From the NCBI GenBank assembly GCA_903881085.1, contig CAIRSA010000226.1, positions 1 through 64,000 on the forward strand: a stretch of DNA of 64,000 nt. The letters run 5' to 3'. The DNA is from an uncultured Acidobacteriia bacterium (GTDB taxonomy: Bacteria; Acidobacteriota; Terriglobia; Bryobacterales; Bryobacteraceae). The notes beneath the pieces were generated by a model. It was not told the DNA's origin. It saw only the letters and a list, made by a program, of their open reading frames with translations, and did not search any database. This document shows, one piece after another, positions 16,295 through 23,155 of this stretch (the first letter of the stretch is position 1; every line of letters starts with the position of its first letter). The position numbers and the translations under genes are program-made.

Positions 16295-17087
16295 ACAGAC
16301 GCCTTATCATATGGCAGTGAAGGAAATGGAAAGCGGAGCGCAATCGGCTGGCCCTTCCCGCAAGCTTTCGGACGAAGCGTATCACCGGATTCGGGACCGC
16401 ATTCTTCGCGGAGACTATCCCTTGGGATCGCCACTGAAGCGGCGGGATCTTGCGGAGCAGTTTCGCATCAGCCTCGTGCCGGTCTCAGAGGCACTGCAAA
16501 AGCTGGAAATGGACGGGTTGGTGGAGACCGAGCCGCGCAAGGGAACCCGGGTTAAGGTCCCAACCATGCAGGATCTGAAGGGCCACATTGTGGTGCGCGC
16601 CGCCCTTGAGTGCGAATCCGCCCGCCTGTGCTCGCAGGTCGCCACTCCGCCCGAACGGCGCGACATCCTCGAACGGGCGGCTCACCTGGACCGGCTGCAT
16701 AGTAGCTCCACTGGCGCACCGGCCCAAGGGCAGTTACTGTACGCAATTCACTCCTACCATGTCGAGTTTCATCTGCGCATCGCCGAGACCGGCGGCTGTG
16801 AAGCCTTGCGGCGGCTGATCGAGCGGAATCAGGTGCTGGTCCTGAACTGGGTCTATGACGTCGCCTCAGGCGATGAACCGCCGCCCGCCGATTTTCACAC
16901 GCAACTGGCGCGCGCCGTCGTGGGCAAGGATTCCACACGAGCAGCCCAGGCGATGCGGACGCATGTGTGGTGGGGGTGGGAGAAACTGGAGCAGGCTTTC
17001 CGCGCCCGTTATTGGACGGATGCGGAACCAGGGGAAGGTGCCGCGCGGCGCTGGAGAGCCGCTGCTCCGGCGAACGGCCGGACGTAG
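16287..17087 (+). CDS. GntR-family regulator (FCD-like effector domain)
   Basis: About 266 residues from the ATG at 16287 (AGAAGG is 14 bases upstream); starts at 16311 and 16326 are possible, while 16245 lies before the predicted transcription start. The N-terminal winged helix (AYHRIRDRILRGDYPLGSPL, then LAEQFRISLVPVSEALQKLE and a GLVETEPRKGTRV wing) is typical of GntR. The C-terminal helical part, with VVRAALECESARL and HSYHVEFHLRIAE, matches FCD ligand-binding domains, which sense organic acids and sugar acids. The gene is divergent from the enolase-superfamily operon and flanked by two identical-core palindromes, so it very likely controls that operon and itself. The effector is probably the enzyme's acid substrate or product, which is inference. 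Confidence 0.85.
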   Translation: MSKQTPYHMAVKEMESGAQSAGPSRKLSDEAYHRIRDRILRGDYPLGSPLKRRDLAEQFRISLVPVSEALQKLEMDGLVETEPRKGTRVKVPTMQDLKGHIVVRAALECESARLCSQVATPPERRDILERAAHLDRLHSSSTGAPAQGQLLYAIHSYHVEFHLRIAETGGCEALRRLIERNQVLVLNWVYDVASGDEPPPADFHTQLARAVVGKDSTRAAQAMRTHVWWGWEKLEQAFRARYWTDAEPGEGAARRWRAAAPANGRT

Positions 17088-17142
17088 CTGCCGCCGCCGG
17101 GGTGCGGCTTAATAGGAACGTGCCGCCCGTATTTGCGCCCCC

Positions 17143-17262
17143 TCATACCCGCGCTGCCGCTTGCGGCGGCGTCCAGCTTTCACTTTGACGCGGCACAACC
17201 AACGCGGCCGCTCCCGCAGCGGTAAGCGCCCGCCACGGGAGACAGTTGTCTTCGCGGTTCAT
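17143..17262 (-). pseudogene. Short ORF left beside the insertion sequence
   Basis: A 39-residue ORF starts at an ATG (17262) with GGAG six bases upstream and stops at 17143. It begins MNREDNCLPWRALTAAGAAA. Removing the insertion sequence puts it just downstream of the receptor gene at 19673, where the next operon gene would be. The length and lack of motifs suggest a decayed gene start rather than a working peptide. The rest of 17088-17277 shows nothing else. Confidence 0.3.
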
Positions 17263-17277
17263 GGATTTCTCCACAGC

Positions 17278-17282
17278 TACTT
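17278..17282. repeat. Target site duplication TACTT, left copy
   Basis: The five bases TACTT directly abut the left terminal inverted repeat and recur directly outside the right one at 19670-19674, as expected for a recent transposition. Confidence 0.85.
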
Positions 17283-17303
17283 CAGACATCCTGACCTCGA
17301 CGG
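17283..17303 (+). repeat. Left terminal inverted repeat of the insertion sequence
   Basis: 21 bases starting CAGACATCCTGACC; the exact reverse complement lies at 19649-19669. Confidence 0.92.
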
Positions 17304-17306
17304 AAA

Positions 17307-19031
17307 CTATTTCGAGCCAAGTTGTTCGTAGACCATACGCAGATCCGAGCCAGGGAAGACGGTTTCGGTGGCATTGAGTTGTTGGCACAGGTGGCTGACC
17401 GCGACATCCTGCGCGTCATGCGAAAGGTAGTGCAACCTTACAGTGAGAGTCTTGGCCACAAGATCTGGCGCCAGGTCCACTTCGTTGTCGAAGATTCTGC
17501 GTAACAACGCACGTGCATCGTCGTGCCGCGCGAGTTTCTCGCGGAGCACATGAACCATGCTTGTCTCGGCACGGTAGGCAATCATTTTGATGGTGTCGAC
17601 AAAATGTTTGCGCTCCGGCAGTAGCCGATCAAACCGCTCGCTTTCCGGAAGGTCCTTGATGGCAATCCGTTTCGACGTCAGCTTCCGTTGCGCTTTCAGC
17701 TTGTCCAAGTCCAGTTTGATCTCCTCCCGGCGCTGCAGTAATTCCGATTTCTGATTCAGATAACGGGCCATCGTGGCGGCTTCCATCGGACCTTCCACAT
17801 TGAGCGATCCGAATCTTGCATTGCAGCGGTTCTGTTCAGCGGTCAGTGCGCGGATGCTGGCATCCAGCTTCCGGCGCTCGGGATGGACTACGGAAACAGT
17901 AGCAGGAACAGGTCCCACGGCATGCTCCGCCAAGCTGTCTAATCCATAGTTTTCCCGCATGTACTTGAAGAAGTTTTCCTGCGACCACCTGGCGAACATT
18001 GCCGCCGCCAGCAGCCCTGTCTCCATTGTCCGGTGGGTGGTCACGATAGCTACCTGATGGCCGCCCTGACTGAGTTTGCGAATCTCTCGCACCTGTCGTT
18101 GTTTGCTCAAACTGGTGGTGCGCTCTGCCAACTTCATTTCCACGGTTTCGCCGCCCGCCAGCTTCACATCCTGGACGGCAAACTCTTCTTCCGGCCAGTC
18201 CGGACCGGCGTACTTGTAGTAGGTCAACACGGCGATTCTCTTGGCTTCCATCTCGGTGAAGAAGGCCGGACTATATCCTTCCCGGTCGATGATGATGGTG
18301 AACCAGGGCTGACAATGTGCTTTCAACTCTTGCACCAGCGGGCCGGCCGCCATCGAATCGATTTGCGGCGCCGGGATCGCTACGTTGGCCTCCAACCACG
18401 GCACTAAATCTTGCCGCAGCGTGGCCAACAATCCAGGATCGGCTTCCTTGTTCACGTAGAAGAAGGGCTGTCCATCCATGGCGTTAATCCAGTAGTCGGT
18501 GGTGGCGCGCAAACACAACCGTTGCCGCGCTACATAATGCCGCGGCAGTTCTGCTTGCGATCCGTGGTAGACCCGCACGTGACCGTCGATGTAGAACAGC
18601 ATCTCGCTTTCGGGAAGTTGCCCCATCCAGTCGTTGGCCAACTGGGCGTTCCACTTGGCGGCCTGCCCTTCCTGCTGGCTAAGCACCTCCAACTTTTTCC
18701 GCAGACAGCGCACTTCCGGAATGCGGTCCAAGCCAAGCAGATTACCCCATTCGCCGGGTGCGATGTAGCGCAACTGCTCGATCGCGGTCAGTCGCGCCAA
18801 CGCCATCAACGCCAGCAGCAGGAAGATACTTTCGATTCCGTAAAAACCTTTCGGGAGTTGGTAGAAGTCCGGTGTGTAGCGCAACAGTCCGGTGGCCAAC
18901 AGCGCAGGCAACGCCAGTAGAACGCCTCCGCTTGGAATGTCTACCGCCGCCTCGAACCGTACTGGGGCCGATTCAAGTTGCCCCATTGCCGCTGCCATCC
19001 GTTCCAAGCTGCGCGTAGTGCCATTTCCCAT
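17307..19031 (-). CDS. Insertion sequence ORF2: DDE-type transposase
   Basis: 574 residues from the first ATG, but probably made as the C-terminal part of a fusion with ORF1. Candidate acidic residues are Asp149 (LFYIDGH), Asp249 (IIIDREG) and Glu352 (RWSQENFFKYM), in the order and approximate spacing of a DDE catalytic core; the W-x-x-E-N-x-F segment is common around the catalytic Glu. A coiled-coil-like region (about 390-450) follows. The frame is open upstream of the ATG for 23 codons to the slippery site at 19100-19106. No ribosome binding site is evident before the ATG, which supports synthesis by frameshifting. It catalyses cut or copy and insertion of this element. The family name is uncertain. 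Confidence 0.85.
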   Translation of the reverse strand: MGNGTTRSLERMAAAMGQLESAPVRFEAAVDIPSGGVLLALPALLATGLLRYTPDFYQLPKGFYGIESIFLLLALMALARLTAIEQLRYIAPGEWGNLLGLDRIPEVRCLRKKLEVLSQQEGQAAKWNAQLANDWMGQLPESEMLFYIDGHVRVYHGSQAELPRHYVARQRLCLRATTDYWINAMDGQPFFYVNKEADPGLLATLRQDLVPWLEANVAIPAPQIDSMAAGPLVQELKAHCQPWFTIIIDREGYSPAFFTEMEAKRIAVLTYYKYAGPDWPEEEFAVQDVKLAGGETVEMKLAERTTSLSKQRQVREIRKLSQGGHQVAIVTTHRTMETGLLAAAMFARWSQENFFKYMRENYGLDSLAEHAVGPVPATVSVVHPERRKLDASIRALTAEQNRCNARFGSLNVEGPMEAATMARYLNQKSELLQRREEIKLDLDKLKAQRKLTSKRIAIKDLPESERFDRLLPERKHFVDTIKMIAYRAETSMVHVLREKLARHDDARALLRRIFDNEVDLAPDLVAKTLTVRLHYLSHDAQDVAVSHLCQQLNATETVFPGSDLRMVYEQLGSK

Positions 19032-19093
19032 CGGCGCTTGCTTGTCTTCAACGCTCCGCTCGCTTTTGGTGCTGGCTGGTACGACTACTGCCG

Positions 19094-19612
19094 TCAGCGC
19101 TTTTTTTTAACGACCAGTCGCTCGCTCCGGATCGCTTTGTGCAGCGTCGTCGGCAGCACGTTCAAGCGCCGTCCTACTTCCGCCACATTCGCACCCGTTT
19201 CCAACAACTGTTGCGCTTGCTGCTTGATCTCATCGGTCAGCTTCGTCTCGCTTCGTTGCCTCGACCGCGCCTGGAAGAACCCACCCTCTCGCTGCTCGCG
19301 GTAAACCTTTACATACCGCTTCACCGTCGCTAACGGCACCCCAAAGGCTTTCGCGATCTCAGGAGCCTTCGCCGCTCCGGTATCAATCAACTGGCTGGTG
19401 TAGTAGCGAAAGGTCTTCAAGTTGTCCGATTGATGATGATAGGTAGGCAAGTGTCCGTGGACATACACTACCATCCCATCCTTGCACTGCACGGCGATGT
19501 TACGGTTGATCTCTACGACTCCGGCCGGGAAAATCGGCAGTTGAAGTTGTGGCATAGCGAATTTGTTCAGTGTCGCTCGCTCGCTTACCGCTTCGCAACT
19601 CTCCCCAAGCAT
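19094..19612 (-). CDS. Insertion sequence ORF1: helix-turn-helix protein
   Basis: 172 residues with two helix-turn-helix segments, about residues 83-106 (APEIAKAFGVPLATVKRYVK) and 141-165 (NVAEVGRRLNVLPTTLHKAI), like the end-recognition domains of transposases. Its last codons before the stop are GTT AAA AAA AAG CGC TGA. The run of eight A contains A-AAA-AAG, the classic -1 slippery heptamer. A -1 shift there enters ORF2's frame with no stop codon, yielding a transposase of about 768 residues. Unshifted translation would give this short DNA-binding protein, possibly an inhibitor. The start at 19612 is the longest option; a second Met is at 19555. Confidence 0.85.
   Translation of the reverse strand: MLGESCEAVSERATLNKFAMPQLQLPIFPAGVVEINRNIAVQCKDGMVVYVHGHLPTYHHQSDNLKTFRYYTSQLIDTGAAKAPEIAKAFGVPLATVKRYVKVYREQREGGFFQARSRQRSETKLTDEIKQQAQQLLETGANVAEVGRRLNVLPTTLHKAIRSERLVVKKKR
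19100..19106 (-). promoter_or_regulatory. Programmed -1 frameshift site A-AAA-AAG
   Basis: Within ORF1's frame the codons AAA AAA AAG are followed by CGC and the stop TGA. Slipping back one base reads GCG CTG and stays open for 23 codons to the ATG of ORF2. The heptamer is the canonical one used by many insertion sequences; the A8 run (19101-19108) could also cause transcriptional slippage. Confidence 0.8.
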
Positions 19613-19648
19613 TAGCTCATTCTGCTTTCCACTTTTCCGGCGGATTCC

Positions 19649-19669
19649 CCGTCGAGGTCAGGATGTCTG
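19649..19669 (-). repeat. Right terminal inverted repeat of the insertion sequence
   Basis: 21 bases, exact reverse complement of 17283-17303, directly followed by the second TACTT at 19670-19674. Confidence 0.92.
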
Positions 19670-19674
19670 TACTT
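19670..19674. repeat. Target site duplication TACTT, right copy
   Basis: Matches 17278-17282. Two of its bases (19673-19674) are part of the receptor gene's TAA stop codon (19673-19675 on the plus strand). Confidence 0.85.
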
Positions 19675-22600
19675 AGAATACGACCTTTACACTCAACTGG
19701 ACTGCCCTTCCTCCGCCCGTACCGTTGACACCCGTGCCACTGCCGATAGTGCCGGTGACATAGCCGAAAGTAGAACTGGTCATGTTGGTGCTTGGGTTGG
19801 AGAACTGCGCGGTATTTGTTAGATTGAAGGCCTCTCCACGAACGTCCAGGCGGTAGCGCTCCGTCAGGTTGATTCGCCGGGAGATCGAGCCATTCAGTGC
19901 GAACAACCCGGGCCCGCTGTAGGTATTCCTTCCGGAAGTTCCGAATCTCGCCCCAACCGGCTGCGCGAAGCTCGACGTGCTGAACCAGGGATTGCCGATG
20001 TTGATACCACCAAGGGTCTGAATGTCGCCAACCTGGTCTGCTGTCTGCGTAGAACTGGGCAGATTCAGTGTTCCACCATTCGCGGTGAAGGTGAGCGGAG
20101 TCCCGGTGCGTGCAGACAGGACGCCAGCCACTTTCCACCCCCCGAAGATGGTAGCCGCAGGGCCCGAAGGCAGCCAGCGCTTGGCCTTGCCGAATGGCAA
20201 GTCATACATGTAACTTTGGACGAAATTCAGCGTGCGGTCAAAATCGGCCCTGGCGTAATTCCGATGCTGATCAAGATAGAACAGTAAGCCGCCATCGTCC
20301 CCACTCTGAAAGCTCATGGACTTATGCCACGTGAACGCGGTTGTGATTCCAAGCCCGGCGGCAAAGCGGCGATCCAGTTTTACCTGCAATGCGTTGTAGC
20401 TGGATGAAAAGCCCCGCGACCACAAGGTGGTCGCAACGGTGCGGGGATACTGCGGCTGTCCCTGTGCACCTGCACCGATGACCAGGCCGGCGTTGAGGTT
20501 GGGCGAGGCGTAAATGTCCACGCCGTGAGATCCTACATAGGCAACGTCGACTGTAAACCGGTAGGGCAGGGTTTGCTGCACAGCGAAATTCCACGCTTCG
20601 ACATAAGGAATTTTGAACCTGGTCGGCGTGACGGTATAGACGGAAGTCGGATCAGGGTTGGTAATGATGCCATTCGAAGGAATGTTAATCGCCGCCGGTG
20701 CAGGCATTCCTAACTGGAATGTCGCAATCTGGCCATTCGGCAACAGAGCGGGAGTGTAGGGGCTGTTGTTGGCGGGCAGGTAGTTGTTATTGGCTTTGAC
20801 CGGATAATTCCACTGCTGGCAGTTTGAGTCGGTGCACTGGGAGGTATAGCTGATGCCGAAACCCGTTCGGATGACCGTAGTCCGCGACAGACGGTAGGCA
20901 ACTCCAAGGCGAGGCGCAAAGTTCTTGTACTGCGTCTCGACTCCACCGTTCAACGGATTTCCGCCCACACCGGCGATCACGAGAGTGTTATTGGCCGGGT
21001 TGTAATTCGAGAATCCCGCTGGGTACGGCGCCGTGGCCGGGGGCGAAAACTCCCATCGCAGCCCGAGACTCAACGTCAGCTTCGGAGATACCTGCCAGCG
21101 GTCGCCAACAAAACCCGAAAGCTGCCACAATCGCATTCCGGGGAAATAGGTATTCAGGTCGCGGCCGACGGAACTGGGCTGGTCCAGCAGGAAACTCGCG
21201 AAAGCATTTGCGACGCCTGTCGATTTGCCGGGGATCGTAGTCTGGTTGTTACCAAAGCTATAAACGCCGCGCAGGGAAAAGGTCTGGCCTTGCATCAGAT
21301 TGTCGCGCAGCCGCCGCAGGTCCCCGCCAAACTTGATGGTGTGGTTGCCCAATGTCTTGCTCCAGATATTGGAGACATCGATATTCGCTTCAGAGCGCAC
21401 CCATGGGACACTCGGCGAATATCCCACCATCGGGCTGGAAAAGCCGCCGACGCTGATTCCGACCATCCCGCTGGTATCGGGAGTGATGTTGACCCCGGGA
21501 ATGCCGATGCTGGCCGCGTCGTTCTTTCCATAATCGGACGGGCCCGCTTCGTTGTGGTAGTACGAGACCCCGGCGCGAACTTCGGTAATCAGAGTGCTTG
21601 AGACCACTCGGGTGTAGTTGAACCCGCCGCTGTAGGTGCGCTGTAGGCCGGTACCCTGGAATGCGCCTTGGGCCGGGCCGCCGGCGTCGCCGAAGATGGG
21701 ACCTTGAAAGATCTCCGGCCTGGAAAAACTCAGGCGGACGCTTAACCGGTCGTTTGAAGTTATGTTGTCGTCGGCTTTGACGTCGAACGAATTCGTGGTC
21801 TTCTGGAATGGCAACAAGGCGAAATAATTATTGCTGGGAGCCGATTCCTTGAACGGCTGATTCGTTGCCGGAAGCAATGCGTTGATCTTGGCCGAAACCG
21901 GATTAATCAGGTTGGCGGGAATCTGGTTATTCGGAAATGGGGTCCGATTCGCACCGTTGGCATCGCCGGTAAACGGATTGTACACCGGCGTCGCGAGGGT
22001 GCTGAAGTCTCCTGCGCGAAACGCAGCGGACGGGATGGTGACTAAGTTAGTATTCGCCTCATGGGTCGTGCTGTGAAGATAGTCCACGAAAAAGAAAAAC
22101 TTATTCTTCCGGACTGGGCCGCCGAGGCTGCCACCCGTGTAGTTATAAGCGAGGTGGCCGACGGAAGGGTTGAAGAAAGCCCGAGCGTTCATGTCACTGT
22201 TTTGCAGGAACTCGTAGGCCGAGCCGTGGAACTGATTTGTGCCCGATTTGAGCATCACGTTGGTGAGCGCGCCACTCGATAGCCCAAGTTCCGAATCGTG
22301 ATTGCTGGTGGAGATATCAACGGTCTGGATGGCTTCGGCCGGCGGGATCAGAACCTGCAGGTTTCTAGAGCGCTGATTGTTGTCGACACCTTCCAGTTGA
22401 AGACTGTTGGCCTGGCGCATCTGGCCGCCAGATTGCGTCTGAAGAGAACTGGTGGCATTGAAGAACTGCGAATGTTGAAACGTAGCGGGCGTGGTGCCTG
22501 GCACCAGGTCCAGCAGGCTCTGAAAGTTGCGGTTGACGCCCATCGGCAACTCTTCCACCATAACGGCCGCGATGGAACTGGTGGTGTCTGCCCTGTCGGC

Positions 22601-22987
22601 TTGTAGCAGTGGCGGAGCCGCTGTCACTTCGACTGACTCGGTCACATTGCCAGGCTGTAGGCGGAGGTCGACGCGGGTGACGGTATTCACAGCCACCTCC
22701 ACGTTCGGGCGCATCTCCTTCTTGAAGCCAGCGATTTCCGCTGAGACGGTGTAGCGGCCGGGTGGAAGGTTAGGGAAGGTGAAATTCCCGCTGGTGTTGG
22801 TTTCCGCCCCATGCGCCACTCCCGTGTTCGATTCGACGATGGCGATTCGCGCACCACCAATCACTCCCCCTGAACTGTCCTGGACCGTTCCCACCAGCGT
22901 GGCGTTGACGGCCTGTGAATACACTGTGCTGGCAGTCGCGAGCGCCAGAATGGCGATTCGGCTCGCAATAGCTATACTTCGTTTCAT
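19673..22987 (-). CDS. Oar-like TonB-dependent receptor
   Basis: 1104 residues. CTGGAG lies nine bases before the ATG at 22987. The signal peptide (MKRSIAIASRIAILALATAS) is followed by a carboxypeptidase-regulatory-like domain (NATLVGTVQDSSGGVIGGAR), a plug (QLEGVDNNQRSRN, ALTNVMLKSGTNQFHGSAY) and a barrel ending VKVVF. Unlike the other receptors here it has no intact enzyme gene after it: an insertion sequence begins inside its stop codon, and beyond that only a short ORF remains. The C-terminal Phe and TAA stop are preserved, so the protein should be normal, but downstream co-transcription is cut. A triple 11-base repeat at 23066-23098 lies upstream and may be its regulator site. Confidence 0.9.
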   Translation of the reverse strand: MKRSIAIASRIAILALATASTVYSQAVNATLVGTVQDSSGGVIGGARIAIVESNTGVAHGAETNTSGNFTFPNLPPGRYTVSAEIAGFKKEMRPNVEVAVNTVTRVDLRLQPGNVTESVEVTAAPPLLQADRADTTSSIAAVMVEELPMGVNRNFQSLLDLVPGTTPATFQHSQFFNATSSLQTQSGGQMRQANSLQLEGVDNNQRSRNLQVLIPPAEAIQTVDISTSNHDSELGLSSGALTNVMLKSGTNQFHGSAYEFLQNSDMNARAFFNPSVGHLAYNYTGGSLGGPVRKNKFFFFVDYLHSTTHEANTNLVTIPSAAFRAGDFSTLATPVYNPFTGDANGANRTPFPNNQIPANLINPVSAKINALLPATNQPFKESAPSNNYFALLPFQKTTNSFDVKADDNITSNDRLSVRLSFSRPEIFQGPIFGDAGGPAQGAFQGTGLQRTYSGGFNYTRVVSSTLITEVRAGVSYYHNEAGPSDYGKNDAASIGIPGVNITPDTSGMVGISVGGFSSPMVGYSPSVPWVRSEANIDVSNIWSKTLGNHTIKFGGDLRRLRDNLMQGQTFSLRGVYSFGNNQTTIPGKSTGVANAFASFLLDQPSSVGRDLNTYFPGMRLWQLSGFVGDRWQVSPKLTLSLGLRWEFSPPATAPYPAGFSNYNPANNTLVIAGVGGNPLNGGVETQYKNFAPRLGVAYRLSRTTVIRTGFGISYTSQCTDSNCQQWNYPVKANNNYLPANNSPYTPALLPNGQIATFQLGMPAPAAINIPSNGIITNPDPTSVYTVTPTRFKIPYVEAWNFAVQQTLPYRFTVDVAYVGSHGVDIYASPNLNAGLVIGAGAQGQPQYPRTVATTLWSRGFSSSYNALQVKLDRRFAAGLGITTAFTWHKSMSFQSGDDGGLLFYLDQHRNYARADFDRTLNFVQSYMYDLPFGKAKRWLPSGPAATIFGGWKVAGVLSARTGTPLTFTANGGTLNLPSSTQTADQVGDIQTLGGINIGNPWFSTSSFAQPVGARFGTSGRNTYSGPGLFALNGSISRRINLTERYRLDVRGEAFNLTNTAQFSNPSTNMTSSTFGYVTGTIGSGTGVNGTGGGRAVQLSVKVVF

Positions 22988-23065
22988 TTCAAGTTCTCCA
23001 GGATGACAATTTCGGACAATGAACTGATTGAAGAATAGTTCGACGCTGCTCTGAGGAATCCATTG

Positions 23066-23098
23066 CCGTATACATACCGTATTCTAACCGTATTCATT
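23066..23098. promoter_or_regulatory. Three tandem 11-base repeats upstream of a receptor gene
   Basis: CCGTATACATA, CCGTATTCTAA and CCGTATTCATT follow one another with an exact 11-base period (starts 23066, 23077, 23088), placing each on the same face of the helix. They lie 79-111 bases before the receptor start at 22987, a position suited to an activator or response regulator. Confidence 0.6.
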
Positions 23099-23155
23099 AT
23101 GTGGTAAGTTCTTACAAATTAGCAAGGTACCGAGTCGTCTTCGCGGCAGCACAGC

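Larger units (their letters stand above)
17283..19669 (-). mobile_element. Intact insertion sequence, 2387 bp, with two frameshift-linked ORFs
   Basis: The element is bounded by perfect 21-base inverted repeats (17283-17303 and 19649-19669, outer ends CAGACATCC and GGATGTCTG) and a TACTT duplication. It carries ORF1 (helix-turn-helix protein) and ORF2 (DDE transposase) on the minus strand. ORF2 stops at 17307, four bases inside the left repeat, so the element is compact. The perfect repeats and duplication argue for recent arrival. I cannot assign an IS family with confidence. The insertion lies across the stop codon of the receptor gene ending at 19673 without changing it. Confidence 0.9.

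Noticed and set aside
23066-23098. A CRISPR array or replication iterons
   Set aside because: Only three 11-base units without spacers occur, directly upstream of a receptor gene; a promoter-linked binding site is the simpler reading.
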